A DNA stretch of 64,000 bases from UBA4802 sp964509195 (GCA_964509195.1 CAZDWJ010000004.1:124001-188000), one strand, 5' to 3'; shown: positions 1 to 9,572, counted from the stretch's first letter. Program-made: numbers and translations. Notes: generated by a model from the sequence alone, not told the origin.

Positions 1-420
1 CCTGCAATTAATCCTAAAAAACCTGATGGCATAAAGCCAAACGGTATACCGTATAAAGTAATGGTGGTAGAGGATAAGGAATTCCACCGTAAGCAAATTA
101 TTCAGATACTGGAATCAGAAGGGTATGAGGTTATCGCGGCAGCTGGAAATGGAGCAGAGGCGCTGAAATTATACGATTCGCTTGCAGCAGATCTTGATCT
201 CATTACCACCGATCTGGATATGCCTAAACTTGACGGATATGCATTAATGTATGAATTAAGCCAGAAAAAACCAAAGGCAAAGATAGTGTTTATCAGTGAT
301 GAGACTACAAAAGGTGTGCTGGCGGATTTATTAAAAATGGGGGCTGCTGATTTTATATTGAAGCCTATTCAACGTGGAACTATTTTAGAACGCGTCAAAA
401 CTGTACTGCAAAAGAAGTGA
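1..420 (+). CDS. CheY-like single-domain response regulator (5' end outside window)
   Basis: The frame is open from base 1 with no ATG, GTG or TTG before the ATG at 61, so the gene starts upstream and is partial. The lead-in ends with GIPYKV before the receiver domain, as is usual in spirochaete CheY-like proteins whose domain does not begin at the start codon. Receiver landmarks are present: acidic pair ED in MVVEDKEF, phospho-acceptor Asp in TTDLDMP, the Ser/Thr region in VFISDE, and the Lys in LKPI. There is no output domain, so it probably acts by protein contact, either on the flagellar motor or on another signalling protein. It is followed after 33 bp by a membrane-anchored protein that may be its partner (inference). 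Confidence 0.9.
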   Translation, partial: PAINPKKPDGIKPNGIPYKVMVVEDKEFHRKQIIQILESEGYEVIAAAGNGAEALKLYDSLAADLDLITTDLDMPKLDGYALMYELSQKKPKAKIVFISDETTKGVLADLLKMGAADFILKPIQRGTILERVKTVLQKK

Positions 421-453
421 TGCAAATACTATGCATGTGGGGAAAGTGTAACA

Positions 454-1530
454 ATGGGGGAAAACGATAAGGCATATCAGCATCTTTCAGAACAAACAAA
501 AAAGATTAATATTGCACTGCATTATACCCATGGGGATATGGAAAAAGCCCGCCAGATGGTGGCAGGCAACTATAATGATTTGTATGCTATCAAGGTTCGT
601 TTTGCTTCATCAACCATGTTTGGTGCATTTTTGCTGTTTTTTAATCATATATATAAAATCATATCAGGGCTTACTTTAATTTTATCGCCATCGTATACGT
701 TACAGAATATTAATCCAGAGTGGGACTGGATAGTGTTTGAAAAAGAGATAGCAGAACTGATGCAGAAGGGTGACTGCGACCAGGTTCTTGCAAAAACATT
801 TCGCGACAAAATAATAAAAAGCCTTGATATTGTGTTATTAAATGAACTTACTCGCAATATCGAATCAAAAAATGAGATAGCAATTGATAACATTTTTAGA
901 AAACTTATTCAGGAAACACTTGCATTAAAGCGGGTTGATTCATTGGTTTTATACCAGTCAACTTCATCTCTGGCTATGGAGTTACATTCATTAACCATTC
1001 CTAAATTAAAAAGTGAAATTGTTGAAGGCGAACAAGTAAAAAAAACAGAAACTCAGCCAGCAACAACAGGCGAAGCGGAATATACACCACAGGTGGGGGT
1101 TGATGGGGTTAAGCTAATAATAAAGTCTGCCCTGATACTATCGCCTATAAAAGGGAAACACATTTCAAAATTATCCCCAGGCGACAGAGTAATGATATCA
1201 ATTATAGATAATAACCCTCAGGCAGCAAAAGTTGCACAGGCCTTAAAAGCATATGAGAATGAAACATTTAAGCCAATCCCTGCTCGCATAACGTATATAA
1301 AATACATTCCACAAAAAGGTTATAAAGTGTATGGCTTAATTGCCAAAGGTATTGTGGTTGATATTGATGAAGAAGAAGAAAATATTAAAGTGGCCCTTGA
1401 CCCGGCATATGCTGCAACATTACAGCCGCAGGAAGAAGAGGCAAAACCAAATTATATTGTAATGACAATCCTTATTATTTTATTTGGTATTGTCATTGGC
1501 GTGTTATATTTTCTTCTAAGTACAGGATAA
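454..1530 (+). CDS. Conserved hypothetical protein with C-terminal membrane anchor
   Basis: A 358-residue protein I cannot assign to a named family. The first 190 residues look globular and helical, a Lys/Thr/Glu-rich linker follows near 195-215, then a beta-rich region (about 220-320) containing a LSPGDRVMISI segment, then an acidic DEEEE patch. A single strong transmembrane segment (about 333-355) ends four residues before the C-terminus, so most of the protein is probably cytoplasmic and tail-anchored. It lies 33 bp after the CheY-like gene with a purine-rich stretch (GGGGAAAG) upstream of its ATG, suggesting co-transcription. A role as membrane-bound partner of the regulator is inference only. 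Its stop abuts the convergent hisF stop. Confidence 0.7.
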   Translation: MGENDKAYQHLSEQTKKINIALHYTHGDMEKARQMVAGNYNDLYAIKVRFASSTMFGAFLLFFNHIYKIISGLTLILSPSYTLQNINPEWDWIVFEKEIAELMQKGDCDQVLAKTFRDKIIKSLDIVLLNELTRNIESKNEIAIDNIFRKLIQETLALKRVDSLVLYQSTSSLAMELHSLTIPKLKSEIVEGEQVKKTETQPATTGEAEYTPQVGVDGVKLIIKSALILSPIKGKHISKLSPGDRVMISIIDNNPQAAKVAQALKAYENETFKPIPARITYIKYIPQKGYKVYGLIAKGIVVDIDEEEENIKVALDPAYAATLQPQEEEAKPNYIVMTILIILFGIVIGVLYFLLSTG

Positions 1531-2289
1531 TTATACAGGTCTTATATGAATGCCACGTCCTGCAAGATATTCCTTTGCTTCTTTGATGCTGTATTCACGG
1601 TAGTGAAAAATTGAAGCTGCTAGCACTGCATCTGCTTTTCCTGTTGCAAACCCTTCATACAGATGTTCTAATGTACCAACACCTCCAGATGCTATAACCG
1701 GTATAGAGACTGTTTTGGCTACTTTTTGTGTAAGTTCAAGATCATAGCCAAGTTTAGTGCCATCACGGTCCATACTGGTTAATAAAATTTCTCCTGCTCC
1801 CAGTTCTTCTACATGCTTGGCCCACTGGATAGCGTCAATATCAGTTCTGGTTCTTCCACCATGCAGATATACATTCCAGCTGTCAATATTGCGTTTGGCA
1901 TCGATAGCAACCACAATACATTGCGAACCAAAACGTCGTGCACATTCAGTAATAAGCTCTGGTTGCTGTACTGCCTGAGTATTGATGGACACCTTGTCAG
2001 CACCATTTTCTAAGATTAACCTCACATCATCAACAGTCCTGATACCACCACCAACGGTAAACGGTATGTTAACCGTTTCGGCAACATCTTTCACCATTTT
2101 CAGGATTATAGCGCGCCTGTCGCTTGATGCCGTAATGTCAAGAAATACCAGTTCATCGGCCCCTTCCTGATCATAGAACATGCCATTGTGAACGGGATCA
2201 CCTGCATCCTGCAGGTTTAAAAAATTAACACCTTTGACCACGCGCCCGTCCTTGACGTCCAGGCAGGGAATAATTCGTTTGGCTAACAT
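1531..2289 (-). CDS. hisF: Imidazole glycerol phosphate synthase, cyclase subunit HisF
   Basis: A 252-residue TIM barrel, the usual HisF length. It makes imidazole glycerol phosphate and AICAR from PRFAR using ammonia from HisH, in histidine biosynthesis in the cytoplasm. The start LAKRIIPCLDVKDGRVVKG carries the catalytic Asp11. The second catalytic Asp is in VVAIDAK near residue 130. Phosphate-binding loops are seen at PFTVGGGIR and IPVIASGGVGT. No other his gene lies nearby, so hisF is isolated from the rest of the pathway here. It is convergent with the gene on its left, with no bases between the stops, and divergent from the prenyl synthase on its right. Confidence 0.97.
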   Translation of the reverse strand: MLAKRIIPCLDVKDGRVVKGVNFLNLQDAGDPVHNGMFYDQEGADELVFLDITASSDRRAIILKMVKDVAETVNIPFTVGGGIRTVDDVRLILENGADKVSINTQAVQQPELITECARRFGSQCIVVAIDAKRNIDSWNVYLHGGRTRTDIDAIQWAKHVEELGAGEILLTSMDRDGTKLGYDLELTQKVAKTVSIPVIASGGVGTLEHLYEGFATGKADAVLAASIFHYREYSIKEAKEYLAGRGIHIRPV

Positions 2290-2420
2290 GCTTGAGCTAT
2301 CCTAAAAATAAAAGATGGTTTACTCAATACGTCACAATTAAATGTACAAACTTGTTTGTAATATTTCAAACAGTAAAACTGGTTTGACAATCACATACCA
2401 ATCTATCAAATGGAATTACT

Positions 2421-3485
2421 ATGTCAAAAAAAAATGAACATATGACATTTGCAGAATTTACTAACGAATATGTGCCTGCTATCAATGAGTATATACGCAC
2501 ATACTATTCGCATAAAGAGCTGTCGGCACATAACCCGGATGTGCAGTTGGCATATTCCCTGCTTAAAGAATACTGCACACGCGATGGCAAGCGTATACGT
2601 CCTCTGTTGCTACTATTGTCATACTTAGGTTATGGTGGCGATAGCTCTAATGTAAATTCTCTTATTCCGGTTGCGGCTTCACTAGAATGTATGCATGCAT
2701 TTTTACTAATCCAGGATGATATCATTGACGGTGCAACATTACGACGTGGCAAACCGGCGTTTCATAAAGTGTGCGATAGCTCCTACAAAAAGTACAATGA
2801 AAATATAGGTTCATGGGTGGCAATAGCCCTTGCAGATGTACTCATGAGCAATGCTGTTGAGATGATTTCAGGAATCGAGTCGTCCAGCATTTTACACTTT
2901 TTGCAGGAATTTGCTGTGATATATGAACGTACGGCACTGGGGCAAATGCTTGATATTATCTGGACAAATCCACATACTATTGATACCAATGGTATCCCGC
3001 TCACCATTGCATCGATGAAAACAGCTCACTATACTGTTTCAGGCCCATTACGGTTAGGATATATTCTTGCCGGAGGTAGTGATAAAAATGAAATGGATCG
3101 TTTAGCAGATTGCGGCTATGCAGCAGGATATGCATTCCAGATGCGCGATGATATTATTGGTGTATTTGGCAATGAACAGGATAGTGGTAAGTCAGCAAGT
3201 TCAGATATTGAAGAAGGGAAATATACAGTACTGATACAAAAGACGTATGAGCTTTTGCATACTACTGATAAAAGTACGTTCATAGCTTTATTCAGAAAGA
3301 GGCAAAAAAGTGAAGAAGATATACAGGTAATGAAAGAATATATACAAAAAAGTGGTGCGACTGCGGAGGTGCAGCGCCTAATTGCTGAACATGTGCACAA
3401 AGCTAAAGAAGTAATACCACAATTGCAATGTAACTCTGTAATGAAGAATTGTCTTATGGAGTTTATTGAGAGTTTATTTGGTTAA
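2421..3485 (+). CDS. Polyprenyl diphosphate synthase (FPP/GGPP synthase family)
   Basis: A 354-residue trans-isoprenyl diphosphate synthase. It condenses allylic diphosphates with isopentenyl diphosphate to make precursors of quinones, undecaprenyl carrier or carotenoids. The first Asp-rich motif is in LIQDDIIDGATLRRGKP and the second in QMRDDIIGVFG. GKRIRPLLLL near residue 56 binds substrate. It is longer than typical IspA (about 300) because of extra C-terminal helices. Chain length cannot be settled from sequence alone. The gene stands alone, divergent from hisF across about 130 bp, and is followed by more than 300 bp without a gene. Confidence 0.93.
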   Translation: MSKKNEHMTFAEFTNEYVPAINEYIRTYYSHKELSAHNPDVQLAYSLLKEYCTRDGKRIRPLLLLLSYLGYGGDSSNVNSLIPVAASLECMHAFLLIQDDIIDGATLRRGKPAFHKVCDSSYKKYNENIGSWVAIALADVLMSNAVEMISGIESSSILHFLQEFAVIYERTALGQMLDIIWTNPHTIDTNGIPLTIASMKTAHYTVSGPLRLGYILAGGSDKNEMDRLADCGYAAGYAFQMRDDIIGVFGNEQDSGKSASSDIEEGKYTVLIQKTYELLHTTDKSTFIALFRKRQKSEEDIQVMKEYIQKSGATAEVQRLIAEHVHKAKEVIPQLQCNSVMKNCLMEFIESLFG

Positions 3486-3828
3486 TTAAACCACTATTAT
3501 GATAGTGCAATGTATTATTAAATTAGTGATCTGTTTTAGAAAAAACTATTATTTGGAATAAAGTTGGCATGTGTACTATTAGGGCATTTCTAAAAGCTCA
3601 TTATTGCGTTATGGGCACCTTTTATTAGGTAACAATGGCTTTTTTATAGTAAATTTTAAGAATAAAAGCAGTTTTTAGGATATAACCATAATAATTATAT
3701 AAATAGATTAATTTGATTATAATAATTTTCTTGCCAAAATGGATAAAGCAATTTAATTTGTAAAATTGGTTGACGAATTAATTAATTACGGAAATTTTTA
3801 AGTTAAATATAGTAATGGAGAATATTAC
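3486..3828. other. Gene-free AT-rich interval
   Basis: No reading frame with recognisable content. A short inverted repeat (CACTAT / ATAGTG, near 3492-3507) follows the prenyl synthase stop but has no T tract, so it is at best a weak terminator. Near the right end, TTGACG followed by a TTAATTAATTA stretch may belong to the promoter of the TetR gene at 3829. Nothing else is evident. Confidence 0.4.
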
Positions 3829-4488
3829 ATGGTAACAGCGGTGAAGAAAACACATAAAGATACCTTTGAGAAAATATCAGCAGAGAAGCGTGAGCGAATT
3901 ATAAAGGTCGCCACCCAGGAATTTGCAAAAAACGGATTCAAAGGAGCAAACATAAATATAATAGCTAAAAAAGCAGGCATTAGTATTGGCTCAATGTATA
4001 ACTATTTTGAAAGTAAAGAAGACCTTCTTCTTACGGTAGTAAATGAAGCATATAAATTACTGGAAAAAGTTTTAGGTTCAGTTAGTTTAGAAGATAAAAA
4101 TTTCTATGAAAAAATAGAAGAGTTAGTCAGGGCTGCTCAAAAATTTGCTCGTGAGTATCCAGAAATCCACCAGGTGTATCTTGATATAACATCTGAGGGC
4201 CTTTCGCACCTGACCCCACGATTGTCAAAAACTATAGAATATATTACCATTGAATTTTACCGCCATGAATTAGAAAATGCTAAAAGACATGGCATTGTGC
4301 GCCAGGATGTGGATATCAATATTGCTTCACTGTGCATTGATAATATTCTGGTATTGACCCAGTTTTCATATACATCAGAATATTTTAAGGAGAGGCTGAA
4401 ACTATTTATTGGGCAGGATGCATTAGTTGATGATGAGCGAATAGTAAAAGGTGTGATGGATTTTATTAAAAATGCGCTGATGCCTTAA
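3829..4488 (+). CDS. TetR/AcrR family transcriptional regulator
   Basis: A 219-residue one-component repressor. The N-terminal helix-turn-helix (about residues 20-65) reads as a typical TetR DNA-binding domain, with GANINIIAKKAGISIGSMY followed by NYFESKEDLL. The rest is an all-helical ligand and dimer domain that is not diagnostic for a ligand. GGAG lies 8 bases before the ATG. It is followed 36-56 bp later by a second TetR gene, so the pair is probably one transcript. No target operon is adjacent in the same direction except the serine acetyltransferase further on, so the regulon is unknown. Confidence 0.93.
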   Translation: MVTAVKKTHKDTFEKISAEKRERIIKVATQEFAKNGFKGANINIIAKKAGISIGSMYNYFESKEDLLLTVVNEAYKLLEKVLGSVSLEDKNFYEKIEELVRAAQKFAREYPEIHQVYLDITSEGLSHLTPRLSKTIEYITIEFYRHELENAKRHGIVRQDVDINIASLCIDNILVLTQFSYTSEYFKERLKLFIGQDALVDDERIVKGVMDFIKNALMP

Positions 4489-4544
4489 TAAAAAAAATAG
4501 AGGACATTAATAAATATTCATACATGATAGAAAGGTTAGAATAC

Positions 4545-5144
4545 ATGAAAAAGAAAAACGTAAATATTATAGAAGTGCGAAGGAATCAGCTGACACGGGC
4601 TGCATATAAGGTGGTGAGCAGGAAGGGCTACTATAACTTCACTGTACGGGATATTGCAAAAGAAGCGGGTCTATCAACAGGGTTAGTGCATTATTATTTC
4701 AAAAATAAGGATGACCTGCTGGTGTCGGTTTTGCGTGTTATGAATGAAAATTTAAGCTATTATCTTGCAAAAGCATTGGAACAAACTGATGACCCAAAAG
4801 AAAAATTAATTATATTCATGGATGAAGCCTTTAAGCTGGTTGAGCATGAAAAAGAATATTTTCATGTATTAATTGATTTCTGGACTCAGCTCAATCACAA
4901 TGAAAGAATGAGAAAAGCCAATGTTAAACTTTATCAGAGCTATCGGGCTGAATGCTCCAAAATTATAAAAGAAGGAATAGAGAAAAAGGTATTTAAAAAC
5001 GTTGATGTTAATTATACCGCAACAATGATCGTCGCATTTGTGCAAGGTCTTATCATACAGTACATTATTGACCCCAATGCATTTGACTATTCTGAATATA
5101 ATAAAAAAATAAAAGAGCAGATAATTGACAACCTGATACGGTAG
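4545..5144 (+). CDS. Second TetR/AcrR family transcriptional regulator
   Basis: A 199-residue TetR protein starting MKKKNVN. I prefer this ATG over one at 4524 because AAAGG sits 9 bases upstream of it and nothing similar precedes the other. The HTH is clear (FTVRDIAKEAGLSTGLVHYY followed by FKNKDDLL). The C-terminal half is helical and includes an aromatic YFHVLIDFWTQL segment lining the likely ligand pocket. It differs strongly from the preceding TetR gene outside the HTH, so it is not a recent tandem duplicate. The two may be co-transcribed and control different or overlapping targets (inference). Confidence 0.92.
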   Translation: MKKKNVNIIEVRRNQLTRAAYKVVSRKGYYNFTVRDIAKEAGLSTGLVHYYFKNKDDLLVSVLRVMNENLSYYLAKALEQTDDPKEKLIIFMDEAFKLVEHEKEYFHVLIDFWTQLNHNERMRKANVKLYQSYRAECSKIIKEGIEKKVFKNVDVNYTATMIVAFVQGLIIQYIIDPNAFDYSEYNKKIKEQIIDNLIR

Positions 5145-5200
5145 TATAGAGTATATTATTCTTGATTAAGTGGGGCATGTGCGGTATATTTACTACTTAA

Positions 5201-6172
5201 ATGGTATTATTACTCTTTGTGGTTATCAGCATGTTGAAAGATATATCAGAAAATGGCAATTATCAAAAACATTTAGAAAATGTAGTTAAGACTTTATGCC
5301 AACCTGAATCATATAATAAAGTATACCACCGTACCAATCATGATGTGCCTATGCCGTCTATCCCTCAATTAGCAGAAATTGTGGACGAATGTAAGCTGGT
5401 ATTATTTCCCGGCTACTATGGCAATTCTGAAATTACACCGCAAAACATGCAGTATTACATAGGGTCAGCAATTGACAGCATTGCCCGCAAACTTACTGAA
5501 CAGATTAAGCGTGGATACTGTTTTTCATGTGCCGAAGGTGAATCAATGGACTGCATTGAATGTGAGCACCGTTCACGAAGAATCATGTTTCAGTTTTTGG
5601 ATATGCTCCCTGAGATACGGCGTATGTTATCTCTAGATGTCCAGGCAGCATACGAAGGTGACCCTGCTGCTAAAAGCCAGGGCGAAACTATATTCTGTTA
5701 TCCCAGCATCACTGCCATGATACATTACAGGATTGCGCATGTGCTGTATGTGCTGGATGTGCCGCTTATACCGCGGATAATTACCGAGATGGCACATTCA
5801 CAGACAGGCATAGATATTCACCCGGGGGCTACCATTGGGGAATATTTTTTCATTGACCATGGCACGGGCGTGGTAATTGGCGAAACCACAATAATTGGCA
5901 ATAATGTACGCATTTATCAGGGTGTAACTCTTGGAGCAAAGAGCTTCCCCCTTGATGAAAATGGCAACCCAATTAAAGGCATACCTCGCCATCCCATTGT
6001 GGAAGATGATGTAATCATTTATTCTGGTGCGACAATTCTGGGTAGAGTTACAATAGGCAGGGGTTCTGTTATAGGTGGTAATGTGTGGCTTACTGAAAGC
6101 GTTCCTCCAGGTACACATGTACTACAGCAAAAACCAATGGAGATACTATTTGAAAACGGGGGCGGGATTTAA
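5201..6172 (+). CDS. cysE: Serine O-acetyltransferase
   Basis: A left-handed beta-helix hexapeptide acyltransferase of about 323 residues, making O-acetylserine for cysteine synthesis. The N-terminal helical region (to about 190) has a Cys cluster (CFSCAEGESMDCIECEH) that is unusual for short CysE. The catalytic part contains IDIHPGATIGEYFFIDHGTG and VVIGETTIIGNNV, followed by GVTLGAKSFP, a long form typical of the EpsC-like serine acetyltransferases of many anaerobes. No signal peptide is expected. A start at 5231 (MLKDIS) is equally possible, as neither has a clear ribosome site. The stop overlaps the convergent GH43-like gene by four bases. Confidence 0.92.
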   Translation: MVLLLFVVISMLKDISENGNYQKHLENVVKTLCQPESYNKVYHRTNHDVPMPSIPQLAEIVDECKLVLFPGYYGNSEITPQNMQYYIGSAIDSIARKLTEQIKRGYCFSCAEGESMDCIECEHRSRRIMFQFLDMLPEIRRMLSLDVQAAYEGDPAAKSQGETIFCYPSITAMIHYRIAHVLYVLDVPLIPRIITEMAHSQTGIDIHPGATIGEYFFIDHGTGVVIGETTIIGNNVRIYQGVTLGAKSFPLDENGNPIKGIPRHPIVEDDVIIYSGATILGRVTIGRGSVIGGNVWLTESVPPGTHVLQQKPMEILFENGGGI

Positions 6173-7131
6173 GCTCTTTTGTTTCCTATGATCAAACCAA
6201 TATGTTCCCGGCCCTTAGTCCAGTGCCAATTATTGCGTGCGTTAAAATATAAATACCATTGGGTTTTATTTACCTGTTTTATATCAAATGCATATACGTG
6301 GCTTCTTTTGTAAGAACCTTCCTTTAGATCGGGTTTCAGTAATGGTTCTTTAGACAGTTGTTTAAATGCAATCCCATCTTTTGATGAATACAGTAAAATT
6401 GCTGAACCAGAATGATTGATAGTGTAATCCCAGTAAATGCCGTTTTGCAGTCCTAAAAAACCATCATCCATTGTTACAACTTTAAAAGAGCCACAGCCAA
6501 TGTTACACCAGCGGTTGTATTTTGATGGTTCCATAATTGGATGAAGAAGACTTTGAAATGGCCCGGCGGGATTATCCGCTTTTGCAAGTCCTATATACAG
6601 AGGCTCATTAAAACCGCAATCCTGGATAAAGGCTAATGCAGCGCTGTAATAAAGAAAATACAAATTTTTATGTTTTACAATGCATGGATTGCTTATTGAG
6701 TCACCGTATGTGTTGCTATGCCATGGCAATGATGGCGTTAGAATAGCTTTTTCATCGCTCCATGTATGTAGATCGGTAGATGAACGCATTGCAATGTATG
6801 AATACCATCTATGCGGCAGCCATGAATACCACAGAATAAACGGTTTAATTTTTTCGTAATACAGGTAATACGTGTTGTGTTCATGAAAAAGATAGGGACG
6901 CATCGCATTGCGGATTATACCACGGAGACTTGAATAATGAAGGCCGTCATCTGAAGTAAAATGGTGAATGCCCAGCAAAGAATGTGCAAATAAATGCCAC
7001 TTGCCATCAGGCGACACGTCAGGTATTACAAATGTTGGATCAGCAATAATGGGTGATAAAAAAGGTGGGGCTATAATAGGATTACCATCGTATTCTGCAA
7101 ACGCAAGCTGCAAAAATTCTTTTATTTTCAT
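6169..7131 (-). CDS. Five-bladed beta-propeller, glycoside hydrolase family 43-like protein
   Basis: About 320 residues in the five-bladed propeller fold shared by GH43/62/117 and related sugar-processing proteins. Repeated blade strands are visible (WHLFAH, YYLYYEK, YFLYYSAAL, WYLYFNAR). The FVIPDVSPDGKW segment sits where an early blade acid would be expected, but I cannot confirm a full catalytic triad. No signal peptide, so it is probably cytoplasmic. The frame can begin at 7161, but that start lies inside a perfect inverted repeat and lacks a ribosome site, so I start at MKIKEFLQ (7131). It is convergent with cysE and has no carbohydrate neighbours. Confidence 0.75.
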   Translation of the reverse strand: MKIKEFLQLAFAEYDGNPIIAPPFLSPIIADPTFVIPDVSPDGKWHLFAHSLLGIHHFTSDDGLHYSSLRGIIRNAMRPYLFHEHNTYYLYYEKIKPFILWYSWLPHRWYSYIAMRSSTDLHTWSDEKAILTPSLPWHSNTYGDSISNPCIVKHKNLYFLYYSAALAFIQDCGFNEPLYIGLAKADNPAGPFQSLLHPIMEPSKYNRWCNIGCGSFKVVTMDDGFLGLQNGIYWDYTINHSGSAILLYSSKDGIAFKQLSKEPLLKPDLKEGSYKRSHVYAFDIKQVNKTQWYLYFNARNNWHWTKGREHIGLIIGNKRA

Positions 7132-7148
7132 ACTGTACTCTTTTTTAG

Positions 7149-7178
7149 GGCGATAGCTCATTTTAAGTAACTATCGCC
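7149..7178. repeat. Perfect 8-bp inverted repeat GGCGATAG/CTATCGCC
   Basis: GGCGATAG at 7149-7156 and CTATCGCC at 7171-7178 are separated by 14 bp, so the half-sites are 22 bp (about two helical turns) apart. It lies just before the GH43-like gene. Each arm is a copy of the window-wide GCGATAG motif. It could be an operator for the gene to its left or a chromosome-organisation site. No T tract follows on either strand, so it is not a typical terminator. Confidence 0.6.
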
Positions 7179-7452
7179 ACTATAAAAAATTATAAAATAT
7201 ACTACACTGATGTAGCTTATTGTACACACTATGCGATAACAAAAGTCAAGCGTTATTGTTATGAGCACATCTAAAAACTGGTTTTATTATTAAATGTAAC
7301 GATTAAAAAAAGCAGTTTTAACCCATACAAGAGACCACAGGGAACATCCTTACTTAAAAATTAGTTTTTAGAAGATACCTTATATTTTAAAAATAAAGTT
7401 TTTGACTTTTTTAGGAATATATGGTTCATATCTTTATAAAAATGAGTGGATT

Positions 7453-9432
7453 ATGAAACCGATAGTTGCTACTATAAGTCTGATTTTTGCCTTTTTAGTT
7501 TTAACCGGCTGTACACCACACGCAGAGTATATACAGTCACTTGAAGGGATATGGCAGCTGTCCACAACTGATAACAATAGTTATGCACATAGTAGTATCG
7601 CTGATGGAATTTTGATTACATTGCCATGCAGTGTAAAACTTCCTGCTATACTAAAAGATAAAAATTCAGAGAAAACGCTACCATTACCTCAAAGCGGGTA
7701 TATATGGATTCAGAAAGAATTTGTGTTAGATGTTGTACCATCAGAGGACATTGCTCTTCAGGTTGGTGAAATTATGAATGCAGATGTTGCATTTTGTAAT
7801 GGGGTAAAAATTGGTGCTTCTGGCCGGTTTCCGCCCCACTTTAAATCAGCATGGAATCAGTTCAGACATTATACCATTCCGGGTCATATCCTTAAACAAG
7901 GGAAAAATCTTATTTCACTGCGAATATACTATGATGCAGAATTCTGGATACATACACCGGTGCGTCTGGTAACCGATAGCTCTGGTAAAGTCCTGTTTGA
8001 TTATATCAATTTTATGCGTATACACCTTATGCAGGCGATGTTTTTCATACTAGTGACTCTGGCAATTTTCTTTGTGGTAATGTTTTATTATCAAAGGGAT
8101 TCAGTAGAGTATCTTTTCTTTGGGCTTTCGTGTTTAGCTGTTGCATTCCCTCAGATTCTTCATTTTTTTGAAAATGTTTATCCCAACCTGCCGTATGACT
8201 CAAATACTGTGCTGAAAATATCACAGCCAGGACTTGTAATTTTCCCGGCATTATTAAACCTTTTTTACCGATACCATGTCGGAAGAAACAAACAGTGGCT
8301 TACTACATCCTATATTATTATTCCGGTATTACTGACTGTACTGCTCATTATTCAGAATAATCGCAGTAACATTTTGCTGGTGCGAAATGTATCTATTGTG
8401 TTCTCAATTTTATTTATGGTTGATATATTTATAGCTTCTGGCCTGCAGTTGGTTCAGCGTAAAAAAGCAGGTTTACTTATCTTTATAGGCATTGCCCCCA
8501 TGGTTTTATTAGGATTGCATGATGTGCTGGCGTTTGGATTAAAAGTCATTCCCTCCAATGTAGTGTTATATGTATATGGATTACCTTTTCTGCTTTTTAT
8601 AATTGCTATCTACCTTGTTAACATATTTATTACAGCATTGCGCCAAACAAAACAGTTAAATATTCAATTGCAACAACTGCTGGAAGATATTAAAAGATTG
8701 GCATATCTAGAAAAAGAATTAGAAATTGCCCGTACTATACAGAGTCAGTTACTCCCTTCTACAATTCCCAGTATCAAAGGGATGGAAATAGGGGTGAGAT
8801 TTCAGCCAGCGTTGCGAATTGGTGGCGATATCTATAATATTTTTCAATTAAAGGACGGAGTTGTTATATTTCTTGCAGATGTGGTGGGGCATGGAATTCC
8901 AGCGGCAATGATAGCTTCAATGGTTAATATCCTTTTTAAGATGTTTCAGATGTTGTCGGTTGATCCAGGATTGCTTCTGAGAAGTTTAAATGTAAATATT
9001 TGCAATATGCTTCCGCAAACATTTGTAACGGCTGCATGCTTATATATTAATCGTTATGAAAGCTTTATCCGACTTGCGCGTGCCGGCCATCCATCAATAA
9101 TTATCCAGAAAGATGATGGGTCTGCAAGCGAATATATGCCAAAGGGTAAGGCGCTGGGGTTGAAAACTGACAATACATTTGAGACAATTAGCATATCAGT
9201 ATCACCTGGAGATAGAGTCTTTATCTATACCGATGGCATTATTGAAGCAATAAATAGAAATAATGAAATGTTTGGTTTGGAACGATTATTATCTGTTATT
9301 CAAGAAACATATAATTATACTTGTTCTGAATCCATTGATAGAGTGTATTCAGAATTAATTCAATTTATTGGGGATGTGTCGCTCCTTAATGATGATGTAA
9401 CGTTGATAATGATTAAAATTCAAAAGATATAA
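7453..9432 (+). CDS. 7TM-DISM receptor with SpoIIE/PP2C phosphatase output (RsbU-like)
   Basis: About 659 residues from MKPIVA, chosen because it opens a lipoprotein or signal sequence ending LTGC; an upstream ATG at 7402 would bury it. Residues about 25-185 form a beta-sandwich sensor of the 7TMR-DISMED type. Seven hydrophobic segments follow (about 190-400), then a short coiled coil (QQLLEDIKRLAYLEKELEIARTIQSQ is its region), then a SpoIIE-type PP2C domain with RIGGDIYNIF, VVGHGIPAAM and DRVFIYTDGIIEA holding the metal-binding Asp residues. It probably dephosphorylates a STAS anti-anti-sigma factor in response to an extracytoplasmic signal. Candidate partners, an RsbW-like kinase (34064) and a STAS protein (47517), lie elsewhere in this window. 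Confidence 0.92.
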   Translation: MKPIVATISLIFAFLVLTGCTPHAEYIQSLEGIWQLSTTDNNSYAHSSIADGILITLPCSVKLPAILKDKNSEKTLPLPQSGYIWIQKEFVLDVVPSEDIALQVGEIMNADVAFCNGVKIGASGRFPPHFKSAWNQFRHYTIPGHILKQGKNLISLRIYYDAEFWIHTPVRLVTDSSGKVLFDYINFMRIHLMQAMFFILVTLAIFFVVMFYYQRDSVEYLFFGLSCLAVAFPQILHFFENVYPNLPYDSNTVLKISQPGLVIFPALLNLFYRYHVGRNKQWLTTSYIIIPVLLTVLLIIQNNRSNILLVRNVSIVFSILFMVDIFIASGLQLVQRKKAGLLIFIGIAPMVLLGLHDVLAFGLKVIPSNVVLYVYGLPFLLFIIAIYLVNIFITALRQTKQLNIQLQQLLEDIKRLAYLEKELEIARTIQSQLLPSTIPSIKGMEIGVRFQPALRIGGDIYNIFQLKDGVVIFLADVVGHGIPAAMIASMVNILFKMFQMLSVDPGLLLRSLNVNICNMLPQTFVTAACLYINRYESFIRLARAGHPSIIIQKDDGSASEYMPKGKALGLKTDNTFETISISVSPGDRVFIYTDGIIEAINRNNEMFGLERLLSVIQETYNYTCSESIDRVYSELIQFIGDVSLLNDDVTLIMIKIQKI

Positions 9433-9526
9433 CAGACAACTACCAGCAATCCTTCCAAAAGAATAATAAACAATAATTTTTTTAAAAATACAAATTATTT
9501 ATTGACAATGATTAAAATATATTTTT

Positions 9527-9556
9527 TTGACTAAATAAGTTAGATTAATCTAATAT
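9527..9556 (+). promoter_or_regulatory. Candidate promoter with palindromic operator upstream of the efflux operon
   Basis: TTGACT (9527-9532) and TAATAT (9551-9556) are 18 bp apart. Between them, overlapping the -10, is the perfect 14-bp palindrome TTAGATTAATCTAA (9540-9553). A TTGACA at 9502 lacks a good -10. The position is right for a metal-responsive repressor or activator of the genes that follow, but no regulator gene is adjacent, so the binding protein is unknown. Confidence 0.5.
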
Positions 9557-9572
9557 TATTAGGTGGATAGAT

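Noticed and set aside
3829..5144. Tandem duplication of TetR genes
   Set aside because: The two proteins share only the DNA-binding pattern; their ligand domains differ, so they are distinct family members.
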